The translations under genes were made by a program, and so were the position numbers. A stretch of 64,000 nt of DNA from Algoriphagus sp. Y33 (lineage in GTDB: Bacteria; Bacteroidota; Bacteroidia; Cytophagales; Cyclobacteriaceae), in NCBI RefSeq assembly GCF_014838715.1, contig NZ_CP061947.1, positions 1,364,001-1,428,000 on the forward strand, given 5' to 3'. Below, in pieces: positions 17,515-25,168 of the stretch. The notes below the pieces were generated by a model. It saw nothing but the letters and a program-made list of their open reading frames with translations, ran no database searches and was not told the origin of the DNA. How positions within the stretch are numbered: position 1 is the first letter of the stretch; every line of letters starts with the position of its first letter.

Positions 17515-17895
17515 TCAATATGAGGTACTGACTACGGCAAGAGGGGCATTCTGAAATGTACTATCCTCCAGATATACATATGCCAGAGTCCTTCCATATC
17601 GGTCATACTTTTGTACATCGTATTCTAGTAGTACCTTCTTCCTTTTCAATAGATTCTTGACATATTCTGATGCTTCTTTCCCACCGGGTTGTTCTTCGGT
17701 GAGTCCTTCCCATTTAACTTCAGGGGTGTCAACTCCAATTAGACGGATCTTCTCAGTCTTTCCAGCATCCATCTTAACCCAGAACGTATCGCCGTCCACA
17801 AATTCGTGGATTTTGTAAGGGCCATATCGCTCTTGGGTGAAGAGCAGTGTGAACGTAGAGAATAAAACGTAGAGAATAAGAAGAGGCTTCCTCAT
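17515..17895 (-). pseudogene. Staphylococcal-nuclease-like secreted protein, C-terminally truncated
   Basis: 126 aa. A signal peptide (about 1-20) is followed by an SNase fold: 'HEFVDGDTFWVKMDAGKTEKI', 'IRLIGVDTPEVKW' (Arg, Asp and Glu of the active site), and 'YDRYGRTLAYVYLED' (second active-site Arg). After 'LAYVYLEDSTFQNA' the usual 'LN..L...G.A' helix and C-terminal helices are missing; the frame ends in 'PLAVVSTSY'. The stop lies next to repeat copy C, suggesting the 3' end was lost there or by a frameshift. Active-site residues remain but the fold is incomplete, so activity is doubtful. Confidence 0.7.
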
Positions 17896-17980
17896 GACAG
17901 TAAAGCAGGTTGCACTATCAATTTAAGAAGAAAACTCGAATCAATATTGGTCAAACTTCCATTTTTGTTACTTTTAGGAT

Positions 17981-18859
17981 ATGGATTTAAGCAAACAACT
18001 TTCTCATTTACCACCCCAAAAGCAATATGAAATTGCTAAAGCCCTTGATATTATTTTGGAAGTGGCTAATCCGGAAAAGGTCATTCTTTTTGGTAGCTAT
18101 GCAAAAGGCAAATGGGTAGATGATATTACAGTGGAAGATGGTGTCACTTTCGTTTACCGGAGTGATTTTGATTTTCTGGTGGTGACCAAGGATAATTCAA
18201 TCAAGGAATATGAGCTTAAAAGCAAGATTGAAAATAGGTCTATTAATTCTGTAATGGGGATTGTCAGTGCTCTTGTTCATAGTATTGATTACATCAATGA
18301 GGGGCTTTCTTATGATCAATATTTTTTCAAGCAAATAATTGAAGAAGGGATTCTCCTTTATGATACAGAACTAGTTGAATTTGTTAAGCCCACTGAGCTG
18401 ACTCCCCTACAATTACGAGATAGAGCTCAGGAATATTACGATATTTGGTTTACGATGGGAGAGGATTTTCTGATTGATGCCCCACAAGCGTTGGAAAGAA
18501 AAAGTTATAGAGTTTGTAATTTTTACTTGCATCAAACAGTAGAGCATTTTTATGCTGCTATTTTACTTGTTTTTACTGGATACAAGCCTAAATCCCATAA
18601 TCTTCAAAATTTGAGAGAATATTCTAAGCATCTTAGTACTGATCTCTATAATTTGTTTTTTTCGGAGATCGATGAGCATTTTGAATCTCAAATCTTTAAA
18701 AATTTGAAGAAAGGATATATTGACGCAAGATATAAGCTCGATTTTCAGATTACGGAGTCAGAAATGCTAGAGATGCTTGATAAAGTAATGCAGATGAAAA
18801 TTCTAATTGAAGATTTATGCCTTAAAGAACTGGATCGATTAAACAATTTAATTACTTGA
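17981..18859 (+). CDS. Fused nucleotidyltransferase (MNT) - HEPN protein
   Basis: 292 aa. Residues 30-110: MNT-type nucleotidyltransferase with 'VILFGSYAKGKW' and the paired acids in 'SDFDFLVVT'. Residues 145-285: HEPN domain with 'RVCNFYLHQTVEHFY', containing an Rx6H motif of the ribonuclease type. Family knowledge: separate MntA (antitoxin, AMPylator) and HepT (RNase toxin) make type VII toxin-antitoxin pairs; here both are on one chain, as in some larger MNT-HEPN proteins. It overlaps the 3' end of the antisense XRE gene by 8 bp. A TTG-N19-TACTTTTA element at 17947-17976 ends 4 nt before the ATG, so either the mRNA is leaderless or the box is fortuitous. Confidence 0.8.
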   Translation: MDLSKQLSHLPPQKQYEIAKALDIILEVANPEKVILFGSYAKGKWVDDITVEDGVTFVYRSDFDFLVVTKDNSIKEYELKSKIENRSINSVMGIVSALVHSIDYINEGLSYDQYFFKQIIEEGILLYDTELVEFVKPTELTPLQLRDRAQEYYDIWFTMGEDFLIDAPQALERKSYRVCNFYLHQTVEHFYAAILLVFTGYKPKSHNLQNLREYSKHLSTDLYNLFFSEIDEHFESQIFKNLKKGYIDARYKLDFQITESEMLEMLDKVMQMKILIEDLCLKELDRLNNLIT

Positions 18860-19094
18860 CCTTGTTTTGGTAATCAAGCAATTCTTGTACGGAAAGTTCT
18901 AAAGAATTAGCTAGCTGTCTCAAATTGTAAGCAGTAGGATTTGCTCCTTCAGTTTCGTATCTACTAATCATTTGTTTGTCCTTGCTTCCCAACCTAGCGG
19001 CAAGTTCTGGTTGGGTTAGGCCAAGTTCCTCTCTCCTTAATTTTATATTTTCGCCTAGCTTTATTCGAAACGTATTAAGATCAACTTCCTTCAT
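18852..19094 (-). CDS. Small XRE-family helix-turn-helix regulator
   Basis: 80 aa, one HTH_3 domain: 'LGENIKLRREELGLTQPELA', 'ARLGSKDKQMISRYE', then 'NPTAYNLRQLANSLELSVQELL'. Single-domain Cro/C1-type repressor or antitoxin-like regulator. It converges with the MNT-HEPN gene and overlaps it by 8 bp, so it may belong functionally to it, or read-through may produce antisense RNA. No dimerisation or peptidase extension is present. Confidence 0.85.
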   Translation of the reverse strand: MKEVDLNTFRIKLGENIKLRREELGLTQPELAARLGSKDKQMISRYETEGANPTAYNLRQLANSLELSVQELLDYQNKVK

Positions 19095-19140
19095 AATTTG
19101 AAGCTCTCTAAAGAAGTCTTAAAATAGGTCAACATAAATG

Positions 19141-19170
19141 TTGACTTTATTAATATTTTTTTTATATTTG
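19141..19170 (+). promoter_or_regulatory. Strong candidate Bacteroidota promoter
   Basis: TTG at 19141-19143, 19-nt spacer, TATATTTG at 19163-19170, an exact match to the TAnnTTTG -7 consensus with standard spacing. It reads rightwards, and no well-supported gene follows for 700 bp except a short ORF, so it marks a possible small transcript. Confidence 0.5.
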
Positions 19171-19176
19171 ATTAAT

Positions 19177-19425
19177 TATCATCCTCGTTGCTGGTCTGAG
19201 AAGCCTAAAATTTCAGGATGATGGTCAATTTGATTTTAGACATTGGAAGTGCAGCCTCCTATTTTATTCGAGGCTCGGGCATCTTCTCAGGCCCCAGCAA
19301 TGGGACAGGGGGGCTAGCACTTCCGGTATATTTGCCTATAGCAGCTCCTGCGCAGCAGGAAGGTGGCACTATGGATTTGTTGTTTCCATTAAAGCCCAAA
19401 AACCCAATCTAAGGGTTTGATTTTT
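19177..19425 (+). other. Candidate short transcript with a 64-codon ORF
   Basis: Bounded by the promoter at 19141-19170 and a weak hairpin with T-run (AAACCC 19400-19405 / GGGTTT 19413-19418, then 'gattttt'). It holds an ORF from ATG 19218 to 19412 (starts 'MMVNLILDIGSAASYF'), Gly/Pro/Ala-rich later, of no known family. The RNA also contains a TCCTGC/GCAGGA stem. It could be a small protein gene or a small RNA; neither is proven. Confidence 0.25.
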
Positions 19426-19428
19426 AAG

Positions 19429-19467
19429 ACCGATTAAGGGGAGGTGCACATCCCTGAGCAGATCGGT
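19429..19467. other. Nested inverted repeat
   Basis: Outer arms ACCGAT (19429-19434) and ATCGGT (19462-19467) enclose an inner AGGG...TCCCT hairpin around GTGCAC. It directly follows the candidate short transcript. Function unknown; possibly a second terminator or a recombination or repeat remnant. Confidence 0.35.
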
Positions 19468-19586
19468 TACCACACACTCACGTCAGCAAGCTCAGAATAG
19501 CCGGTAGAGCTGACACCATTTAGTTATTAGTTATAACAATTGCTGGTTGCTCGGTTGGAGCAAGGTGGAAGAACTATGTCTGGTTT

Positions 19587-19664
19587 AGAGCCAAGAAGCA
19601 AGAGTCAAGAAGCAAGAGTCAAGAGTCTTGAAGCTAGAGTCGAGAATCAAGAAGCTAGAGAAAA
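19587..19664. repeat. Degenerate tandem repeat of 'gaagcaagagtcaa' type
   Basis: Four to five imperfect units ('aagaagcaagagtcaagaag', later 'cttgaagctagagtcgagaa'), a low-complexity purine-rich array. No coding potential. Part of the gene-free stretch 19426-19884. Confidence 0.6.
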
Positions 19665-19680
19665 GACTTGGTAATATGCA

Positions 19681-19865
19681 CGTCATTGCGAGGAGGCCCT
19701 TAGGCCGACGCGGCAATCTCATTAAGGTTAGCTCTTAAAACACTGAGATTGCTTCGTCCTTCGTCCTCGCAATGACGGTCACACTGACGACTGAGATTGC
19801 TTCGTCGTACCTCCTCGCAATGACGGTACACACTTCGGTCTCCCGTCTCCCGTCTCCCGTCTTCC
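19681..19865. repeat. 'Cgtcattgcgagg' inverted-repeat element plus GTCTCCC tandem
   Basis: Left arm 'cgtcattgcgaggaggcc' at 19681-19698; complementary 'cctcgcaatgacgg' arms near 19764 and 19812; the internal 'gagattgcttcgtc' occurs twice. This is the REP-like 'CGTCATTGCGAGG' family common between genes of Bacteroidota. It is followed by three to four GTCTCCC units (19838-19862) and then the TlpA-like gene. Confidence 0.65.
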
Positions 19866-19884
19866 AGCTTAAAAATCTAAAAGC

Positions 19885-21645
19885 ATGAAAAAAAACATAC
19901 TCATCTGCTTAGTGGGACTGCTATGTCTTCCCACAAGCACACTCCCAGCACAAGTTGCTGATTCACCCGGGGCGGATTTTCTTCATAGGTCTAGCCCCAT
20001 CGTCTCCCCTGAACAAGGAGACACCCATCGGGGCGGGGAAACCCGCTCCGATACTTTGCCGGAGGATTTTGATTTGGTTGACCACTCCGGACAAGGGCAG
20101 GAGGGCGAAGGCTCTTCTGCTTCGGTGGTGGGATTCTTTACACTGAAGGGAGAGATCCGTCCATCGGCTGACATACTGCCTCCGCTCCACTATGAGCTCA
20201 GGGAGCTGGAACTGGATAGCCGCTATGACTATGCTACTATCCTGCAGGATACACTGCCATTGGGAACAGGCCAGTTCTTCACGGGCACAGGTGGGATGAA
20301 GACATTTCAGGTTCGCCTTCCGTTGGGCCAGCCCATAGCCAGACTCCATTTACTCATAGGAAACCAGCCCCTGTTGGAAGATATCTGGGTCCAGCCGGGC
20401 GATTCCCTTTCCGTCCGGTATGACCGGAAGTCCGGCAGGCTGCTGTTTTCAGGGCCACAGGCCGGCAAGGCAAGGCTTCAGCTCCATCTGCAGGAGGCCG
20501 CCCGGTCGGCAGCCTTGGGAAGGAACCCGGTGATGATCCTCTCCGATGCGGCTGCCATGATCGGCAGCCCAGAAAGGGAAGCCCAATACAGGCGCGTGGA
20601 GGAAGCCTATCTGCCGGGATGGACACGGAAGATGGAGTGGCTGGAAACCGACGCCGACCGCATGAAAAGGGCCGGACAGCTGTTGGAAGCCTCCGGGGCC
20701 AGCCATCCGGTATTCGGGGAACTTGCGCGGTACAAAGGGGAACTTGACCCGGAATTCCACCGATGGCTCAGCATGTATTGGACAGGGAGGCTCCGCGGGG
20801 AAGCCCTGGAATTTGCCTCCTACGCCCGCCCCAAAAGCGATGACTGGGGCGAACTCCTGCTCCGGCACGGAATGGACAGGAAAGATCTGGCCCTTGCGAA
20901 AGCAGGAAAAACAGTCCCCGCGGAATGGGCTGAGTCTGTCTATCTGGAAAACCGTCTGTTGGAACAATTGACCCGGATCCCGTTTTTCAACCTCACCGCC
21001 ACTCTTCCCCCCGCGCTGCGGGATCAGGTGGATGGGTTGTATCTGATAAGAGAGCACAAAAACCTTCCACAGGCAGATTCCCTGATCGTAAAAGCATTGA
21101 ATCAGTCGGAAAACCCTTGGGTGGCAGAATACCTTGACAGACTATACCGTGGCAATCTGGCCGGTCGGGAAATACTAAACCGGCCATTTATCGGGGAAGA
21201 CGGGCATAACGTGTATCCGGAATCATGGAAAGGCAAGCTGGTCTTTATGGACTTCTGGCTCAGCGGGTGCGGGGCCTGCCTCAAGTTTGCCAAAAGCCAG
21301 TTCCTGCCCCTGATGGAAAAATATAAAGACCATCCGGATATCCTCTTTGTCACCGTCTCGGGAGACAATGACAGGGCGAGATGGAAGAAGAGTCTGGCCG
21401 GTGGGCTTTATACATCCGCTGCCTCCCTGGACCTGTATTCCGGGGGTACGGAACATCCGGTACTCCGCCAGTACCAGATCCAGTCCTTTCCTGCCCAGCT
21501 ACTGCTGGACAGCGGGGGGAAAATCCTCCGTACCGGGAATTTTCCGGATACCCTAGAAGGCTGGGACGAGCTGGTCCAGACCTGCCTGAACCGCCCGGTT
21601 TCAGAAGCCGCCTATCCAGAACCCACCAACCCAACTGCAAAATGA
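19885..21645 (+). CDS. TlpA-like thioredoxin-domain protein of a SusCD operon
   Basis: 586 aa. Signal peptide 1-22 (MKKN start, hydrophobic core, 'LPAQ' cleavage region). A long unrecognised mid-section is followed by a thioredoxin fold from about residue 430: 'KLVFMDFWLSGCGACLKFAK' with CGAC near 462-465 and cis-Pro in 'QIQSFPAQLLLD'. The stop overlaps the SusC start (ATGA), so translation is coupled. Family knowledge: large TlpA-type proteins encoded with SusCD and MauE genes are periplasmic disulfide or redox proteins. Base composition is clearly GC-richer than neighbouring genes, suggesting acquisition. Confidence 0.8.
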   Translation: MKKNILICLVGLLCLPTSTLPAQVADSPGADFLHRSSPIVSPEQGDTHRGGETRSDTLPEDFDLVDHSGQGQEGEGSSASVVGFFTLKGEIRPSADILPPLHYELRELELDSRYDYATILQDTLPLGTGQFFTGTGGMKTFQVRLPLGQPIARLHLLIGNQPLLEDIWVQPGDSLSVRYDRKSGRLLFSGPQAGKARLQLHLQEAARSAALGRNPVMILSDAAAMIGSPEREAQYRRVEEAYLPGWTRKMEWLETDADRMKRAGQLLEASGASHPVFGELARYKGELDPEFHRWLSMYWTGRLRGEALEFASYARPKSDDWGELLLRHGMDRKDLALAKAGKTVPAEWAESVYLENRLLEQLTRIPFFNLTATLPPALRDQVDGLYLIREHKNLPQADSLIVKALNQSENPWVAEYLDRLYRGNLAGREILNRPFIGEDGHNVYPESWKGKLVFMDFWLSGCGACLKFAKSQFLPLMEKYKDHPDILFVTVSGDNDRARWKKSLAGGLYTSAASLDLYSGGTEHPVLRQYQIQSFPAQLLLDSGGKILRTGNFPDTLEGWDELVQTCLNRPVSEAAYPEPTNPTAK

Positions 21646-24600
21646 GACAAAACCACACAGTACAGTTCAGGACACTGGTGGTGTTCCTGATATGCCTGTG
21701 GCATGGCCTGCCTGTCCATGCCTTGCAGAACGACACACAATATACCCTACACGGGACGATAAAAGATGCGGAAACCCGGGAGCCGCTTGCAGGGGCACTG
21801 GTGTATATAGAAGAACCCGGCAGGTCTGTCGTTGCAGATCCCGACGGGAATTTCCGGCTGGAACTCCCACCGGGAGAATATAAGCTGGTGGTCAGTTTTA
21901 TAGGGTACAAAAGCCACAGACAGCAGGTGAAACTACCCCCAGAATCCGGATTGGAGATTATGCTGGCCACCGAGGAATACGGGCTGGACCAGGTGGAGGT
22001 TGTTTCCACAGGATACCAGGAGATCCCCAGGGAGCGTGCCACAGGTTCCTTCGCCTTTCTGGACCAAGAGCTGGTGGACAGGCGCGTCAGTACCAATCTT
22101 ATGGACAGGCTGGAGGATGTGACATCAGGCGTGGTTTTCAACAGGACTGCGGCAGGGGATGATCCCATTAGTATCCGGGGCAGAAGCAGCCTGTTTGGCA
22201 ATACGCGGCCGCTGATCGTGGTGGACAATCTGCCCTACGAAGGCAGTATTGACAACATCAACCCCAATGATGTCGCCTCCATCACCGTACTCAAGGACGC
22301 GGCGGCGGCGTCGATTTGGGGGGCACAGGCAGGAAACGGCGTGATCGTGATCACGACCAAGTCCGGGAAATACAGCCAGCCGCTGAGGATATCAGTGCAG
22401 TCGAACCTTACGGTGACGGAGAACCGTGACCTGTTCTACCAGCCGCAGATGGAAATGGCCGATTTTATAGCCCAGGAGCGCCGCCTATTTGAGACTGGGT
22501 ACTATAATTCCAGGATCAACAGCACTGCGCGCAGCCCCCTTTCTCCGGTCGTGGAGACACTGCTGGCAGCCAGGGAAGGAAGGATCACAGCCCGGGAGGC
22601 AGATTCGCGGATTGCAATGTATGAAGGACAGGATGCCCGCAGGGAATTGGCCGAATACTACTATGGCCCAGCTGTGCGCCAGCAATATGCGTTTCAGGTC
22701 AGCGGGGGAGGGAATGCATACCGCTTCAACTTCTCCGGCGGGTATGACCACAACAAAGGTGACCGGATAGGGGCACAGACCGATAGGATTACACTCAACG
22801 CCAGACAGGACTGGAAGCTGCTCCGGGACAAGCTGGAGATATCCTCGGGACTTTATCTGGCCAGGGGGAGCATTTTCACGGATACGGGAATTCCCAATCT
22901 CCATCCGTATGAGGCCTTGGCAGACAATCAGGGCAACCACCTTCCCGTGGTGGCCGGTGTAAATACAAGGTTTGTGGAAAGTACCGGGGGATCCGGGCTG
23001 CTCGACTGGAGGTCCATCCCACTGGATGAAATCGGCAAACGGAATGACCGGACAGTTTCCATGGATATCCGTGCCAACCTTGGTCTGAAGTACAGCCTTT
23101 TACCGGGACTGGATGCCCAAGTCCAATACCAATACTGGACCAATGGCACTGAGTCAAGGAATATAGAAACCGAGGAACTGTTTACAGTCCGGCACCAGAT
23201 CAACAGTTATACCCAGATACTGGAAGACGGTAGTCTTTCCACACCTATTCCGGGGGGAAGCCGCTTTTCGCACAATACCGGAAAATCTTACAGCCATAAC
23301 CTCCGCGCCAATCTGGCTTACTCGCTGAAAAAGGATTTTCACCGACTAAATGCCTTGGGTGGCTGGGAAATGCGGGATGTGCAGGGGTATGGGGACGGGA
23401 TGGTGTATTACGGCTATGATGATGCCACCGGCCTGAGCAGTCCGGTGGACAATATCACCCGTTTTCCGCAGTACCACAATCCCGGAAGCCGGTTGGTGAT
23501 TCCCTATGATGGAAGCCATTCCGGGACGGTGGACCGCTATGTATCCTATTTTGCAAATGCGGCTTACACTTATCGGGATAAATACCTGTTGACCGCCAGT
23601 GCCAGAAAGGACATGTCCAACCTGTTTGGGGTAGAGACCAACCGGCGCGGTGTGCCGCTCTGGAGTGCCGGAGCGGGATGGATTCTGAGCGGGGAAGGTT
23701 TTTATGGATGGGAAGGAATGCCCTATCTGAAGCTTAGGGCGAGCTTTGGGTACAACGGGAATGTGGACAAGGCGACTACGGCATTTACTACGGTGACTTA
23801 TGCCACGAGCCGGTTTTATATCGCAGGGCTAAGGTATGGGGTGATAATGAACCCGCCCAATCCGGAGTTGCGGTGGGAGAAGATCCGCATCGTAAACCTT
23901 GGGCTCGATTTCGAGTCAAAGAACGGCAGGATAGGGGGGACACTGGAATTCTATTCCAAGCGTGGGGAGGATCTGATCGGTGACTCTGAGGTGCCCGATT
24001 CCAATGGGATGTACCGGTACCGGGGCAATTTTTCCGGGACAGTTACCCGGGGGGTTGATCTGACGCTGAACTCGGTCAACCTCCAAGGCCCGATCAGATG
24101 GAGTACCCAGTGGCTGCTGAGTGGGATAAGGGACAAAGTGACCTACTTCGACGGGGCCAGTTCGCCATCATTGTATATGGCTTCCGCTTCGAATATGATC
24201 CCTATGGAAGGCCGTCCGCTCTTTTCGGTTTATTCCTATCCTTGGGGAGGATTGGATCCTTCCAATGGAAACCCACTTGGGTATCTGGATGGAGAGCTTT
24301 CTGACAATTATTCCGGGATCATCTCTTCAATGACCCCTGAGACACTCCGTTTTCACGGCTCTGCAAGGCCGACCGTTTTCGGATCGTTAAGAAACTCACT
24401 GGACTGGAAGGGCTGGAACCTTTCCTTCAATATTTCCTACCGGCTGGGCTATTACTACCGCAGCCGCTCTGTGGATTATGCGGCACTTTCCAGGGGGGAG
24501 ATTTCCCATGCGGACTACAGCCTGCGCTGGCGGGATGCCGGCGATGAACTGGATACCCATGTGCCTTCCCAACCGGATGTGCTGAATACCCTGAGACATA

Positions 24601-24845
24601 GTTTTTACAGTTCTTCCTCAGTGCTGGTGGAAAAAGGGGACAACATCCGGCTACAGGACATCCGGGCGGGATATTCCTGGAACCGAACCACAAATCCCGG
24701 ACTCCCGGTGCCACGTATCGAACTGTTTGCCTATGTGAACAATATCGGGATACTCTGGAAGGCGACGGATGACTCCCAAGATCCTGATTATCCCAGTGTA
24801 AGACCGCTGAGAAGCGCTGCCATGGGCTTACGCATTGATTTCTAA
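21642..24845 (+). CDS. SusC/RagA-family TonB-dependent transporter
   Basis: 1067 aa from ATG 21642. An upstream in-frame extension exists, but this start overlaps the TlpA stop (ATGA) and is followed by a signal peptide ('TLVVFLICLWHGLPVHA'). A carboxypeptidase-D-like domain (about 33-110: 'LHGTIKDAETREPLAGA', 'GEYKLVVSFIGYK') is followed by a TonB box and plug ('LDQVEVVSTGYQ', 'ISIRGRSSLFGN', 'ITVLKDAAAASIWGAQAGNG') and a beta-barrel with an aromatic C-terminus. No N-terminal STN domain, so signalling to a sigma regulator is unlikely. GC-rich like the TlpA gene. Confidence 0.9.
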   Translation: MRQNHTVQFRTLVVFLICLWHGLPVHALQNDTQYTLHGTIKDAETREPLAGALVYIEEPGRSVVADPDGNFRLELPPGEYKLVVSFIGYKSHRQQVKLPPESGLEIMLATEEYGLDQVEVVSTGYQEIPRERATGSFAFLDQELVDRRVSTNLMDRLEDVTSGVVFNRTAAGDDPISIRGRSSLFGNTRPLIVVDNLPYEGSIDNINPNDVASITVLKDAAAASIWGAQAGNGVIVITTKSGKYSQPLRISVQSNLTVTENRDLFYQPQMEMADFIAQERRLFETGYYNSRINSTARSPLSPVVETLLAAREGRITAREADSRIAMYEGQDARRELAEYYYGPAVRQQYAFQVSGGGNAYRFNFSGGYDHNKGDRIGAQTDRITLNARQDWKLLRDKLEISSGLYLARGSIFTDTGIPNLHPYEALADNQGNHLPVVAGVNTRFVESTGGSGLLDWRSIPLDEIGKRNDRTVSMDIRANLGLKYSLLPGLDAQVQYQYWTNGTESRNIETEELFTVRHQINSYTQILEDGSLSTPIPGGSRFSHNTGKSYSHNLRANLAYSLKKDFHRLNALGGWEMRDVQGYGDGMVYYGYDDATGLSSPVDNITRFPQYHNPGSRLVIPYDGSHSGTVDRYVSYFANAAYTYRDKYLLTASARKDMSNLFGVETNRRGVPLWSAGAGWILSGEGFYGWEGMPYLKLRASFGYNGNVDKATTAFTTVTYATSRFYIAGLRYGVIMNPPNPELRWEKIRIVNLGLDFESKNGRIGGTLEFYSKRGEDLIGDSEVPDSNGMYRYRGNFSGTVTRGVDLTLNSVNLQGPIRWSTQWLLSGIRDKVTYFDGASSPSLYMASASNMIPMEGRPLFSVYSYPWGGLDPSNGNPLGYLDGELSDNYSGIISSMTPETLRFHGSARPTVFGSLRNSLDWKGWNLSFNISYRLGYYYRSRSVDYAALSRGEISHADYSLRWRDAGDELDTHVPSQPDVLNTLRHSFYSSSSVLVEKGDNIRLQDIRAGYSWNRTTNPGLPVPRIELFAYVNNIGILWKATDDSQDPDYPSVRPLRSAAMGLRIDF

Positions 24846-24861
24846 CCTTAATAATAACATG

Positions 24862-25168
24862 ATGAAATCGAGCATGATCCCGTACGTACGGGAACACACA
24901 GAGGGATGATTATTTCCTAGGCGAGATTCCTCCCGATAGCCACCGGGAGGACCATTAAAAACCAAATTATAAACAGATGAAATCGAGCATGTCGAAAACG
25001 ACACACACTGGGATGATTGTAAACCCTGCGAGATTCCATGTGGCCTTTGAAAAACAAAATATAAACACATGAAATCGACACGATTAAAATCATCATTAAA
25101 CACACAGGGCAATGATTATTTTAACCGTCAAAGATTCCATGTGACCACTGAAAAGAAAATATAGACAC
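24862..25168. repeat. Tandem hairpin repeat between SusC and SusD genes
   Basis: Three units starting at 24862, 24977 and 25069 (lengths 115, 92, 100), each opening with 'atgaaatcga' and closing with an A-rich 'aaattataaacag'-like stretch that runs into the next 'atgaaa'. The last closing stretch abuts the ATG of the SusD gene. After the opening, units carry a hairpin of differing sequence: CCCGTAC/GTACGGG at 24879-24892, GTCG/CGAC at 24991-25002, and a weak GATT/AATC at 25082-25091. Then comes 'cacac.gggatgatt' and 'gagattccatgtggcc'; unit 1 has a CCTCCCG/CGGGAGG stem in this place. A further unit lies at 34.2 kb. Short frames inside differ between units, so coding is unlikely. Confidence 0.7.

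Noticed and set aside
19681..19826. CRISPR-like array
   Set aside because: Only two to three inverted arms, no regular repeat-spacer spacing and no cas genes.
20449..21057. 202-codon minus-strand ORF inside the TlpA-like gene
   Set aside because: Shadow frame caused by high GC; no domain, and the plus strand has signal peptide and thioredoxin motifs.
21350..22228. 292-codon minus-strand ORF across the TlpA/SusC junction
   Set aside because: Ser/Pro-rich low-complexity translation without motifs; the opposite strand is clearly coding.
24977..25071. 31-codon ORF starting at the 'atgaaatcgagcatg' of a repeat unit
   Set aside because: Other units change frame and stop positions after the same start, so no conserved peptide exists.
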